A DNA stretch of 64,000 bases. It comes from Erythrobacter sp. QSSC1-22B (lineage in GTDB: Bacteria; Pseudomonadota; Alphaproteobacteria; Sphingomonadales; Sphingomonadaceae). Location: NCBI RefSeq assembly GCF_001678665.1, contig NZ_LZRP01000004.1:186001-250000 (forward strand), given 5' to 3'. Every line of letters starts with the position of its first letter. The first letter of the stretch is position 1. Below, one piece after another: positions 27,800 to 36,004 of the stretch. The notes beneath the pieces are model-generated. The model saw only the letters and a program-made list of their open reading frames with translations. It did no database searches and was not told the DNA's origin. The position numbers and the translations under genes were made by a program.

Positions 27800-28954
27800 A
27801 TGAGGCACGATGAGCACAGCGAGAACAGCGCCGGGGATGGCGAGCAGAGCGAGGCGCAAGGCGCCGAAGCCGCGGGACTGCGCAAGATCATCCATGTCGA
27901 CATGGATGCCTTCTTCGCCAGCGTCGAGCAGCGCGACCATCCCGAATTGCGCGGAAAACCGGTGGCGGTGGGAGGTTCGGGCGGGCGCGGCGTGGTCGCG
28001 GCGGCAAGTTACGAGGCGCGGCGGTTCGGGGTGAAGAGCGCGATGCCCTCGGTCACCGCCAAGCGATTGTGCCCCGACCTGATCTTCTGCAAGAGCCGCT
28101 TCGAGGTCTATCGCGAGGTCAGCCAGCAGATCCGCGCGGTGTTCCGCCACCACACCGAACTGGTCGAACCCCTGAGCCTCGACGAGGCCTATCTCGATGT
28201 CACCTCCGACAAGCTCGGGATTGGTTCGGCGACCCGGATCGCCGAGCTGATCCGCCAGGAAATCCGCGCCAAGACCCGGCTCACCGCCAGCGCCGGGGTG
28301 AGCTACAACAAGTTTCTCGCCAAGATCGCCAGCGACCAGAACAAGCCCGACGGGCTGTGCGTGATCCGCCCCGGCGAAGGCGCGGCTTTCGTCGCGCAGC
28401 TCCCGGTGCGGCGCTTCCACGGGGTCGGCCCCAAGGGCGCGGAGAAGATGGCGCGGCTGGGAATCGCCACCGGCGCCGATCTGGCGGACAAGGATATCGC
28501 GTGGCTGCGCGGACATTTCGGCAGCTTTGCCGATTATCTCTACCGCGCGGCGCGCGGGATCGACCTGCGCCCGGTGCGCTCGAGCCGGATCCGCAAATCG
28601 GTCGGCGGCGAGCGGACTTTCGGTTCGGATATCTCGAGCGGGCCGGCGCTGCGCGAGACGCTGGAGGATATCATCGACATCGTCTGGACCAGCATCACCC
28701 GCGCTGAGGCGCGCGGGCGGACGGTGACGCTCAAGCTCAAATACACCGATTTCCAGATCATGAGCCGCGCGAAATCGTTGCCGCGGACGATCGCCGACAA
28801 GCAGGAATTCGCCGGGCTGGCGCGCGCGCTGCTCGACGAGCTGTTGCCGCTGCCGATGCCGATCCGGCTGATGGGGCTGACGCTGTCGAAGCTGGAACGC
28901 GAGGGTGCGCAGGAGGAAGCCCCCCGCCCCGATGCGCAATTGTCGTTGCTCTAA
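27800..28954 (+). CDS. dinB: DNA polymerase IV (Y-family)
   Basis: 384 residues. Palm-domain motifs are IIHVDMDAFFASVEQ (metal-binding Asp), the YEARRFGVKSAMP block and SLDEAYLDVT with the catalytic Asp-Glu pair. These are followed by the thumb helix-hairpin-helix (FHGVGPKGAEKMARLGI) and little-finger domain. The C-terminus ends in DAQLSLL, a plausible beta-clamp-binding peptide. It performs error-prone translesion synthesis. The start could also be the GTG one codon upstream. No alphaproteobacterial LexA box (GTTCN7GTTC) is apparent nearby. Confidence 0.95.
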   Translation: MRHDEHSENSAGDGEQSEAQGAEAAGLRKIIHVDMDAFFASVEQRDHPELRGKPVAVGGSGGRGVVAAASYEARRFGVKSAMPSVTAKRLCPDLIFCKSRFEVYREVSQQIRAVFRHHTELVEPLSLDEAYLDVTSDKLGIGSATRIAELIRQEIRAKTRLTASAGVSYNKFLAKIASDQNKPDGLCVIRPGEGAAFVAQLPVRRFHGVGPKGAEKMARLGIATGADLADKDIAWLRGHFGSFADYLYRAARGIDLRPVRSSRIRKSVGGERTFGSDISSGPALRETLEDIIDIVWTSITRAEARGRTVTLKLKYTDFQIMSRAKSLPRTIADKQEFAGLARALLDELLPLPMPIRLMGLTLSKLEREGAQEEAPRPDAQLSLL

Positions 28955-28975
28955 CGGGGGCCGGTAGCGCGGGTT

Positions 28976-29461
28976 CTAGTCCAGCGAGCGATGGCCGACC
29001 GCAGCGTTCGCCGGGTCGCGCCAGAAGGCCAGCCGCGCCGCCGTGCGCGGGCTGAGCGGTTCGGGCAGCGAATGGGTGGGGAAGAACCGCGCCTCGATCA
29101 CCTCGCGGCGGTCGGGCTGCGGATCGTCATCAGTCAGGCAGGTGACGATATGCGCGGTATGCGGCGAGCCCGAGACCTGTTCCTCGAAGCTGCCGACCAG
29201 CCGCGTGCCTTCGGCGACGCAGCCGGTCTCCTCGCGCAATTCACGCACCGCTGCCTGCTCGGGCCTCTCGCCGCGCCCGATCCCGCCACCGGGGAGGAAC
29301 CAGCCGCGCGGCCCATAGCTGTGGCGGACCAACAGCACCTTGCCCTGCAGATCGCAGGCGATCACCGTCACCCCTTCGAGCGGAGTGCGGCGCAGCACCC
29401 GCCAGCGGTGCCGCAGCGCGTGCGCCATGCGCAGTGCGAGCCGGTGGAGCTTTGCGATCAT
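28976..29461 (-). CDS. NUDIX hydrolase
   Basis: 161 residues. The Nudix box is intact as GGGIGRGERPEQAAVRELRE plus ETGC (about residues 58-80), with the REXXEE metal-binding core. The N-terminus is a short basic amphipathic helix. It should hydrolyse a nucleoside diphosphate linked to another moiety; the substrate is not predictable. It starts 7 bp after the 6-phosphogluconolactonase stop, so the two are co-transcribed. Confidence 0.9.
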   Translation of the reverse strand: MIAKLHRLALRMAHALRHRWRVLRRTPLEGVTVIACDLQGKVLLVRHSYGPRGWFLPGGGIGRGERPEQAAVRELREETGCVAEGTRLVGSFEEQVSGSPHTAHIVTCLTDDDPQPDRREVIEARFFPTHSLPEPLSPRTAARLAFWRDPANAAVGHRSLD

Positions 29462-29468
29462 CGCGTGA

Positions 29469-30092
29469 TCATCCGGCGAATACCGTCACCGGCTGACGCG
29501 CAGCCGCGAGCAGGCGCGCGACCGGCAGGTCGCTGGTCCCCGCCAGTGCCGCCGCCATGACGTCGCTCTTGTCGGCGCCGCGGATCACGAACACGACCTC
29601 TTCGCTGGCGAGCAGCGCGGTTATGGTCAGGCTGATCCGGTCGTAGGGCGCTTCGGGCGGGAGCGGATCGGGGGTGAGCTGGACCATGCTCCGCGGATCG
29701 TCGGCGCTCGGATCGGTGTTGGGGAACAGCGAGGCAATATGGCCGTCAGCGCCCATCCCCAGCCACGCCAGCGCGAAATGCGGAACCTGTTCCATCACGC
29801 TCAGCGTCACGACCTCGACCCCGGCGGGCTCGAACAGTGCCCGCAGCTTGCCGGTGTTGCTGGCCTCGTGGTCCTCGGGGACAACGCGGTCGTCATTGGG
29901 CCAGACCACCAGCCGCTTCCACGGCAAATCATGCGTCAGCAGTGCCTCGATGATCGGGAACGGGGTCGATCCACCCGGGACGGTGATCGCCACCGGCCCT
30001 CCAGACGCGTCGAAGGCTCGCCGCAAACGTGCGGCGAGCCAGTCGGCGATCATTGTATCCGAGGCGGCGTCTATGCGGGTGACGGAATCCAT
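29469..30092 (-). CDS. pgl: 6-phosphogluconolactonase
   Basis: 207 residues, slightly shorter than the typical 230-240. The start MDSVTRIDAA at 30092 is chosen; the upstream extension is arginine-rich. Family motifs are ITVPGGSTPFPIIEAL, VVWPNDDRVVPEDHEASN and LGMGADGHIASLFPN (active-site His in the GxDGHxAS segment). It hydrolyses 6-phosphogluconolactone in the pentose-phosphate or Entner-Doudoroff pathway. No zwf or edd gene is adjacent. Confidence 0.92.
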   Translation of the reverse strand: MDSVTRIDAASDTMIADWLAARLRRAFDASGGPVAITVPGGSTPFPIIEALLTHDLPWKRLVVWPNDDRVVPEDHEASNTGKLRALFEPAGVEVVTLSVMEQVPHFALAWLGMGADGHIASLFPNTDPSADDPRSMVQLTPDPLPPEAPYDRISLTITALLASEEVVFVIRGADKSDVMAAALAGTSDLPVARLLAAARQPVTVFAG

Positions 30093-30145
30093 TGCCCCGC
30101 CATAGGAGCGCCGCGCGCCTCGCGAAAGGGTCTTGTTTTGCCTGT

Positions 30146-30607
30146 CTATTTCGCAGTCTGGCCGAGGAACCAGATGCGCTCCTCGCACTGGTCGATCCAG
30201 TCGTCGACGATCCCGCTGGTGGCGTTGTCGCCGACGCCGTCGGCCTCGTCCTTCACCGAGACCAGCCGCTCGTGGAGCTTGCGATTGGAGTCGCGCAATT
30301 CCTCCACCATCGCATCGGCGCTGATGGTGACGTCGTCCTGATCCTTGACCTGGGTGGCGCTGGCGATCGAGCCGATCGAGGTCAGCGTGTTCTCGCCGTT
30401 CTTGCGGACGCGTTCGCCGATGTCGTCGACCGTACCGATCAGCTGGGCGGCCTGTTCGTCGAACAGCAGGTGCAGGTCGCGAAAGCGCGGTCCCGCGACG
30501 TGCCAGTGGAAGTTCTTGGTCTTGATATAAAGCGCGAAAGTGTCCGCGAGCGCGCCGTTGAGCGCCTCGACGAGGCCGGCTTTTGCGTTGTTTCCGAGTT
30601 CGGTCAT
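30146..30607 (-). CDS. dps: Dps-family ferritin-like DNA-binding protein
   Basis: 153 residues. The ferroxidase motif NFHWHVAGPRFRDLHLLFDE (about residues 32-51) supplies the His, Asp and Glu ligands shared between dimer subunits. It assembles as a dodecamer that oxidises and stores iron with peroxide and protects DNA. There is no lysine-rich N-terminal tail, so DNA binding is uncertain. Monocistronic, with a GGAGG ribosome site before ATG 30607. Confidence 0.92.
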   Translation of the reverse strand: MTELGNNAKAGLVEALNGALADTFALYIKTKNFHWHVAGPRFRDLHLLFDEQAAQLIGTVDDIGERVRKNGENTLTSIGSIASATQVKDQDDVTISADAMVEELRDSNRKLHERLVSVKDEADGVGDNATSGIVDDWIDQCEERIWFLGQTAK

Positions 30608-30721
30608 AATGCCTCCTGTTTCCGCCGCGATTGCGCAGGCGTCGTGTGTATCGAATTTAGAACGGGACAGTGACCGCTTTGTTTCATGCAGACACCCGCT
30701 TGCTGAGATCGAGTGGGTCGA

Positions 30722-31288
30722 TCACCCGATAATCCCGCGAGCGGTCAGGCCGATCACCAGCGCAGTCAGCAGCGTCATGACGCCAAGCGCGATCCGGATC
30801 GGGCGCAAGGGGAACTTGCGCTCGAGCGCATGGCCCAGCGCCCAGCCCATCGCCAGCGCGGCCCCGCTGCCGATCGCGCCGCCCAGCGCGGTCATCTGCG
30901 GCGAGGCGGTGGCGGCGGCGATGGCGAAGATGCAGAAGCGCGCGCCGTCGCCAAGCTGGCGGAATAGCAGCACGATCGCCAGCGCGACGAGCGAGCGGGT
31001 GGGTTCGCGCGCCGGCGCCACCTTGATCGGCCAGAACAGTTCGAAGGCCGCAGCCGCCAGCGCGAATGCGACCAGCATGACCTTGGCCGAAGCCGACAGC
31101 ATGGCCCCGATCTGCCAGCCAGCCCAGGCCATCGCCGCCGCGCTCAGCGTGGCGCAGGTAAGCCCCGTCGCCAGCACCAGCGGCGAACCGCCGAAATGCC
31201 CGCTCAGCCGCGCGACGATCAGCTGGTCGCGCGCGCCGATCCCGGCGAGAAAGGCGGCGACCATGGCGAAGTACAGCGATGCGGTCAT
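30722..31288 (-). CDS. Six-helix membrane protein resembling a degenerate GDT1/TMEM165 (UPF0016) transporter
   Basis: 188 residues with six hydrophobic helices in two halves. The positions where GDT1 proteins carry the cation motif ExGD(K/R)(T/S) read GIGARDQLIVA (helix 1) and RQLGDGARFCIF (helix 4). The second keeps GD but loses the acidic and hydroxyl residues. The two-repeat layout and length fit the family, which transports Mn2+ or Ca2+ in exchange for protons. The lost ligands suggest altered or lost transport. Function remains open. Confidence 0.55.
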   Translation of the reverse strand: MTASLYFAMVAAFLAGIGARDQLIVARLSGHFGGSPLVLATGLTCATLSAAAMAWAGWQIGAMLSASAKVMLVAFALAAAAFELFWPIKVAPAREPTRSLVALAIVLLFRQLGDGARFCIFAIAAATASPQMTALGGAIGSGAALAMGWALGHALERKFPLRPIRIALGVMTLLTALVIGLTARGIIG

Positions 31289-31382
31289 GGCGGCGTGGTC
31301 GGCATGGATGGTCCTGTCTGGCGGTGCGCGGCGCCATGCGATAGCACCCGCGGCGACGAAAGCTAATCAGGGAGAGAGAACG

Positions 31383-32177
31383 ATGGAATTGACGCAAGGC
31401 ATGGCGGCGGTGGTGACCGGCGGCGCATCGGGTCTGGGCAAGGCGAGCGCGGGCGCGCTGGCGCAGGCCGGGCTCAAGGTGGCGATCTTCGACGTCAACC
31501 GCGAGGCGGGCGAGGCGCACGCAAGCGCCATCGGCGGGACTTTCCATCATGTCGACATCACCGACGAGGATTCGGTGGTCGCCGGCTTCGAGGCGGCGCG
31601 CAGCGCGCATGGCCAGGAGCGGGTGACGGTGCATTGCGCGATGGCGAGCCGGCGCGGCAAGACGCTGGGCTGGGACAAGGAAAGCGGCGGCTACAAGCGG
31701 CTCTCGACCGAGGACTATGCCTTCGGAGCGCAAGGCATACTCGTCTCCTCCTACCGGATCGCCAGCCTCTCGGCGCTGGGGATGGCCAATGCCGAGCCGC
31801 TGAACGAGGATGGCGAGCGCGGCTGCATCACGCTGACCGCCAGCGTGGCGGCGCAGGACGGCCAGATCGGCCAGGTGATCTACGGCAGCTGCAAGGCCGG
31901 GGTGAACGGACTGGTGCTGCCGATGGCCCGCGACCTCATGGATATGGGCATCCGCGTGAACTCGGTGATGCCGGGGATCTTCGCCACCCCGCTGATGCTC
32001 GGGATGAAGGATCGCAACCCGCAGATGTGGGACCAGCTCAACGCCAGCGTCCCCTTCCCCAAGCGGCTCGGCCATCCGGAGGAATTCGCCTCGCTGATCG
32101 TCGAGATCGCGCGCAACACCTATCTCAACGCGCATCAGTTCCGGCTCGACGGCGCGATCCGCATGCCACCGCGCTGA
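31383..32177 (+). CDS. SDR-family oxidoreductase (3-hydroxyacyl-CoA dehydrogenase-like)
   Basis: 264 residues from ATG 31383, preceded by AGGGAGAGA. The Rossmann motif TGGASGLGKAS binds NAD(P), the catalytic Ser is in ITLTASVAAQDGQ and Tyr/Lys in YGSCKAG. The order resembles type II 3-hydroxyacyl-CoA dehydrogenases (HSD17B10-like). The usual NNAG motif is replaced by HCAMAS, which is atypical. The substrate may be a short or branched acyl-CoA, given the nearby valine catabolic genes; this is inference. Confidence 0.87.
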   Translation: MELTQGMAAVVTGGASGLGKASAGALAQAGLKVAIFDVNREAGEAHASAIGGTFHHVDITDEDSVVAGFEAARSAHGQERVTVHCAMASRRGKTLGWDKESGGYKRLSTEDYAFGAQGILVSSYRIASLSALGMANAEPLNEDGERGCITLTASVAAQDGQIGQVIYGSCKAGVNGLVLPMARDLMDMGIRVNSVMPGIFATPLMLGMKDRNPQMWDQLNASVPFPKRLGHPEEFASLIVEIARNTYLNAHQFRLDGAIRMPPR

Positions 32178-32190
32178 CGCAAGAGGGATA

Positions 32191-32219
32191 TTGACGCCGG
32201 CGCGCCATCGCGGCACATG
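32191..32219 (+). promoter_or_regulatory. Putative tRNA-Gly promoter
   Basis: TTGACG at 32191-32196, 17-bp spacer, then a weak -10 (CACATG) ending nine bases before the tRNA. Position fits, but the -10 is poor. Confidence 0.4.
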
Positions 32220-32228
32220 CGCCACGAC

Positions 32229-32302
32229 GCGGGTATGATGTAATGGTAGCCTGCCAGCTTCCCATGCTGGACGCGCGAGTTCGATTCTCGCTACCCGCTC
32301 CA
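32229..32302 (+). tRNA. tRNA-Gly (anticodon CCC)
   Basis: Acceptor stem GCGGGTA/TACCCGC, discriminator T and encoded CCA. The anticodon stem CCAGC/GCTGG encloses TTCCCAT with anticodon CCC. The T arm GCGAG-TTCGATT-CTCGC is canonical. Reads GGG codons. Confidence 0.97.
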
Positions 32303-32407
32303 CTCCCTATTTCCAGACGAAGCTGCAGCACCGCCGGTTGCAAATGTAACCGCTTGCGTTCGGACCCCTCGCGCGCCTAGGCCGTTGGGGAGAAAAGAGA
32401 GGTATTC

Positions 32408-33910
32408 ATGCGCATTATCGACCACGTCATCTCCGGGGGCACCAGCGGCCTGACCGGTACCGGCCGCACCCACCAGATCTGGAACCCTTCGACCGGCGAG
32501 GTCCAGGCCGAGGTCGCACTGGGCGACGCCGCGCTGCTCGACCATGCGGTCGGGATCGCAAAGAAGGTCCAGCCCGGCTGGGCCGCAACCAATCCGCAGC
32601 GCCGCGCGCGGGTGATGTTCGCCTACAAGCAGCTGATCGAAGACAATATGCAGGAGCTCGCCGAGCTGCTCTCCTCCGAGCATGGCAAGGTGGTCGACGA
32701 CGCCAAGGGCGACGTCCAGCGCGGGCTCGAGGTGATCGAATACGCCTGCGGCATCCCGCAGGTTCTCAAGGGCGAATACACCCATGGCGCAGGCCCGGGG
32801 ATCGACGTCTATTCGATGCGCCAGCCGATCGGCATCGGCGCCGGCATCACCCCGTTCAATTTCCCGGCGATGATCCCGATGTGGATGTTCGGCATGGCGA
32901 TCGCCGCGGGCAATGCCTTCATCCTCAAGCCCTCCGAACGCGATCCATCCGTGCCCGTACGGCTCGCCGAACTGTTCCTCGAGGCCGGTGCGCCCGAGGG
33001 GCTGCTGCAGGTCGTCCATGGCGACAAGGAGATGGTCGACGCGATTCTCGACCATCCCGATATCGCGGGCGTCAGCTTCGTCGGCAGCTCGGACATCGCG
33101 CATTACGTCTCGAAGCGCGGCGCGGCCGCGGGCAAGCGCGTCCAGGCGATGGGCGGCGCCAAGAACCACGGCATCGTCATGCCCGACGCCGACCTCGACA
33201 TGGTGGTCAACGATCTTGCCGGTGCCGCCTTCGGCTCCGCTGGCGAACGCTGTATGGCGCTGCCGGTGGTGGTGCCGGTGGGCGAGGACACCGCCGACCG
33301 GTTGCGCGAAAAGCTGATCCCCGCGATCAACGCGCTGCGGATCGGCGTGTCGAACGATCCCGAAGCGCATTACGGCCCGGTGGTCACGCCCGAGCACAAG
33401 GCGCGGATCGAGGGCTGGATCGACACCGCCGAGAAGGAAGGCGCCGAGGTCGTGATCGACGGGCGCGGTTTCTCGCTGCAGGGCCACGAGAAGGGCTTCT
33501 TCGTCGGCCCGACGCTGCTCGACCGTGTCACCACCTCGATGGAAAGCTACCAGGAAGAAATCTTCGGCCCGGTGCTGCAGATCGTCCGCGCCAAGGATTT
33601 CGAGGAAGCGGTCCGGCTCCCCAGCGAACACCAATATGGCAATGGCGTCGCGATCTTCACCCGCAACGGCCACGCGGCGCGCGAATTCGCCAGCCGCGTG
33701 AATGTCGGCATGGTCGGGATCAACGTGCCGATCCCGGTGCCGGTCGCCTATCACAGCTTCGGCGGCTGGAAGCGTTCGGGCTTTGGCGACATCGACCAAT
33801 ACGGCACCGAAGGCCTGCGGTTCTGGACCAAGACCAAGAAGGTCACCCAGCGCTGGCCCGATGGTGGCGGCGACGGGTCGAACGCCTTCCTCATCCCGAC
33901 GATGGGTTGA
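32408..33910 (+). CDS. mmsA: Methylmalonate-semialdehyde dehydrogenase (CoA-acylating)
   Basis: 500 residues of the aldehyde dehydrogenase fold. Distinctive features are TPFNFPAMIPMWMFGMAIAA, GGAKNH and the catalytic cysteine in GSAGERCMALP (about residue 283). C-terminal motifs EEIFGPVLQIVR and FGGWKRSGFGD are present. It converts methylmalonate semialdehyde, CoA and NAD to propionyl-CoA in valine degradation. First gene of the valine/isobutyrate cluster, with an AGAGAGG ribosome site. Confidence 0.95.
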   Translation: MRIIDHVISGGTSGLTGTGRTHQIWNPSTGEVQAEVALGDAALLDHAVGIAKKVQPGWAATNPQRRARVMFAYKQLIEDNMQELAELLSSEHGKVVDDAKGDVQRGLEVIEYACGIPQVLKGEYTHGAGPGIDVYSMRQPIGIGAGITPFNFPAMIPMWMFGMAIAAGNAFILKPSERDPSVPVRLAELFLEAGAPEGLLQVVHGDKEMVDAILDHPDIAGVSFVGSSDIAHYVSKRGAAAGKRVQAMGGAKNHGIVMPDADLDMVVNDLAGAAFGSAGERCMALPVVVPVGEDTADRLREKLIPAINALRIGVSNDPEAHYGPVVTPEHKARIEGWIDTAEKEGAEVVIDGRGFSLQGHEKGFFVGPTLLDRVTTSMESYQEEIFGPVLQIVRAKDFEEAVRLPSEHQYGNGVAIFTRNGHAAREFASRVNVGMVGINVPIPVPVAYHSFGGWKRSGFGDIDQYGTEGLRFWTKTKKVTQRWPDGGGDGSNAFLIPTMG

Positions 33911-33915
33911 GCGCG

Positions 33916-34371
33916 ATGCGGATCGCCTTTGTTGCCACGCTTGCTCTCACGCTCGCCGCCTGTTCGCAGGAGCCCGACGCGCCGGCGGAGAGCGAGCCCG
34001 AGCCCGCCGCGCAACCTTCGCCAGTGGCACCGGCACCGGCACCCGAGGCCGAACCCGAGGTGCTCGGCGCGATTCCGGCGCGCTTTCGCGGTGCCTGGGA
34101 TGCGATGGATGGCGATTGCTCGCTGTCGTCCGACCTCAGGATCGAGATCGGCGCCAACACGCTGGGCTTCTACGAGGCGCGCGGTCAGGTGACCGACATC
34201 ATGACCGATGGCGAAGATGCGATCATCGCCGGGATGGCGATGGAGGGCCAGGGCGAGCGCTGGACCATGACACGCCGGTTCGCGCTGACCGATACCGACC
34301 GCCTGATCCCTTCCCCGGTGGGCGAGGAAGCGGGCTTCGAACCAATGACCCTCAAACGATGCGAGAGTTGA
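33916..34371 (+). CDS. Putative lipoprotein (151 aa)
   Basis: Lipobox LTLAACS (Cys17) after a short signal peptide, then an extended Glu/Pro/Ala-rich linker (to about residue 55) and a compact C-terminal domain with FRGAWDAMDGDC and a terminal Cys (LKRCES) that may form a disulfide. It begins 5 bp after mmsA and is followed by another small lipoprotein gene 1 bp later. No family recognised. It sits oddly within a catabolic operon. Confidence 0.8.
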   Translation: MRIAFVATLALTLAACSQEPDAPAESEPEPAAQPSPVAPAPAPEAEPEVLGAIPARFRGAWDAMDGDCSLSSDLRIEIGANTLGFYEARGQVTDIMTDGEDAIIAGMAMEGQGERWTMTRRFALTDTDRLIPSPVGEEAGFEPMTLKRCES

Positions 34372-34372
34372 T

Positions 34373-34687
34373 ATGACGATTGTGAAACTTGCCCTGACCG
34401 GGTCGCTTGCCGCTTTGACCGCGGGCTGCATGAGCCCTGCGCAGACCGGGGATGCAATTGTCGAGCGGATGCCGGGCGATGGCGGGATGTGCCGCGCCGA
34501 GAGCAGCCAGGAGCTGATCGGCCAGCGCGCAACCGCCGAGATCGGCACCCGCATCCGCGAACAAACCGGTGCGGAGATATTCCAGTGGGTCCCGCAAGGC
34601 AGCGCGGTGACGATGGACTATCGCGAGAACCGGGTCCGGGTCGGCTACGACCGCGCCATGGCGATCACCACCATCGCCTGCGGATGA
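34373..34687 (+). CDS. Peptidase inhibitor I78 family lipoprotein
   Basis: 104 residues. A signal peptide with lipobox-like TAGCMS (Cys19), then the I78 pattern CRAESSQELIGQ and a C-terminal SAVTMDYRENRVRVGYD. This resembles small serine-protease inhibitors of the potato-inhibitor type anchored in the periplasm. Known I78 members inhibit secreted proteases. It follows the preceding lipoprotein gene with one base between stop and start. Confidence 0.85.
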   Translation: MTIVKLALTGSLAALTAGCMSPAQTGDAIVERMPGDGGMCRAESSQELIGQRATAEIGTRIREQTGAEIFQWVPQGSAVTMDYRENRVRVGYDRAMAITTIACG

Positions 34688-34760
34688 CCATCGCCAGCCA
34701 TCCGATCGCGACCAATTCCGCGGTGGAAATTCCCGCCGCTCCAATGCTAGGGGCCACCCC

Positions 34761-35906
34761 ATGACAGGACAGTTCCAGCTTACCGACGACCAGCTCGCGA
34801 TCCAGGAAATGGCGCGCCGCTTCACCGCCGACAACATCACCCCGCACGCCTCGCAATGGGACGAGGACCACCACTTCCCGCGCGATGTGATCAAACGCAC
34901 CGCCGAGCTCGGTTTCGGGGCGATCTACGTCTCGGAGGAATCCGGCGGGATCGGGCTCGGTCGGCTCGAGGCGGCGCTGATCATGGAGGCGATGGCCTAT
35001 GGCTGCCCCACCACCAGCGCCTTCATCTCGATTCACAACATGGCCAGCTGGATGATCGACCGTTTCGGCGGGGACGAGATCAAGCAGCGCTATCTCCCCG
35101 AACTGGTCACCATGGACAAGATGGCGAGCTATGCGCTGACCGAGCCGGGTAGCGGCTCGGACGCCTCCGCGCTCAAGACCAGCGCCCGGCTGGATGGCGA
35201 CCACTATGTGCTCAACGGCACCAAGCAGTTCATCTCGGGCGGCGGCTTCAACGATGTCTATGTCACGATGGTCCGCACCAGCGAGGACAAGACCAAGGGC
35301 GTCACCTGCCTGGTGATCGACAAGGATACGCCCGGCGTCTTCTTCGGCAAGCCCGAGAAGAAACTCGGCTGGAACGCCAGCCCGACCGCGCAGGTCATTT
35401 TCGAGGACGCCCGCGTGCCGGTGGCCAACCGCGTCGGCGCCGAGGGCGAAGGGTTTCGCTTTGCGATGATGGGGCTCGATGGCGGACGGCTCAACATCGG
35501 CGCCTGCTCGCTGGGCGGCGCGCAGCGCTGTCTCGACGAGGCGGTCGCGTACACCAAGGAACGCCAGCAGTTCGGCCAGCCGATCGCCGATTTCCAGAAC
35601 ACCCAGTTCATGCTCGCCGACATGGCGACCGAGCTCGAGGCGGCGCGCGCGCTGCTCTATCTCGCGGCGGCCAAGGTCCAGGACGATGCCCCCGACAAGA
35701 GCCGGTTCTCCGCGATGGCCAAGCGGCTCGCGACCGACAGCGGCTCCAACGTGGTCAACGACGCGCTGCAGCTGTTCGGCGGCTATGGCTATCTCAAGGA
35801 CTACCCGATCGAACGCTTCTGGCGCGACCTCAGGGTGCATTCGATCCTCGAGGGCACCAATCAGGTCATGCGGATGATCGTGGGCCGGGATCTGCTGCGC
35901 CAGTAA
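34761..35906 (+). CDS. Acyl-CoA dehydrogenase (isobutyryl-CoA dehydrogenase-like)
   Basis: 381 residues. FAD-binding and substrate motifs are YALTEPGSGSDASAL, then the central beta-domain (VLNGTKQFISGGG) and the C-terminal helical bundle with RQQFGQPIADFQNTQF, LFGGYGYLKDYPIERFWRD and HSILEGTNQVMR. In this subfamily the catalytic Glu lies in the last of these regions. Placement in a valine cluster suggests the oxidation of isobutyryl-CoA to methacrylyl-CoA. Confidence 0.93.
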   Translation: MTGQFQLTDDQLAIQEMARRFTADNITPHASQWDEDHHFPRDVIKRTAELGFGAIYVSEESGGIGLGRLEAALIMEAMAYGCPTTSAFISIHNMASWMIDRFGGDEIKQRYLPELVTMDKMASYALTEPGSGSDASALKTSARLDGDHYVLNGTKQFISGGGFNDVYVTMVRTSEDKTKGVTCLVIDKDTPGVFFGKPEKKLGWNASPTAQVIFEDARVPVANRVGAEGEGFRFAMMGLDGGRLNIGACSLGGAQRCLDEAVAYTKERQQFGQPIADFQNTQFMLADMATELEAARALLYLAAAKVQDDAPDKSRFSAMAKRLATDSGSNVVNDALQLFGGYGYLKDYPIERFWRDLRVHSILEGTNQVMRMIVGRDLLRQ

Positions 35907-35917
35907 GGGGTCAAACC

Positions 35918-36004
35918 ATGGTCGAACCGCTGCTCGTCGTGCTCATCGCGACGGTCGTCTATTACGGACACAATATCCTCAAGGAACTGCGTGAACGCAA
36001 ATGA
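35918..36004 (+). CDS. 28-residue membrane microprotein in the valine cluster
   Basis: ATG 35918, stop TGA 36002-36004, preceded by AAGGGG. The peptide begins MVEPLLVVLIATVVYYG and ends in a charged tail KELRERK, so one membrane helix and a short basic end. Its stop overlaps the next gene's start (ATGA at 36001-36004), giving translational coupling. It is too short for domain searches. It could be a genuine microprotein or a coupling leader for the hydrolase gene. Confidence 0.6.
   Translation: MVEPLLVVLIATVVYYGHNILKELRERK

Noticed and set aside
32229..32302. tRNA-Gly as an integration site
   Set aside because: Both sides are ordinary chromosomal genes and no repeated 3' tRNA fragment is seen in the window.
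32291..33799. Long minus-strand frame opposite mmsA
   Set aside because: Antisense shadow of an intact aldehyde dehydrogenase gene.
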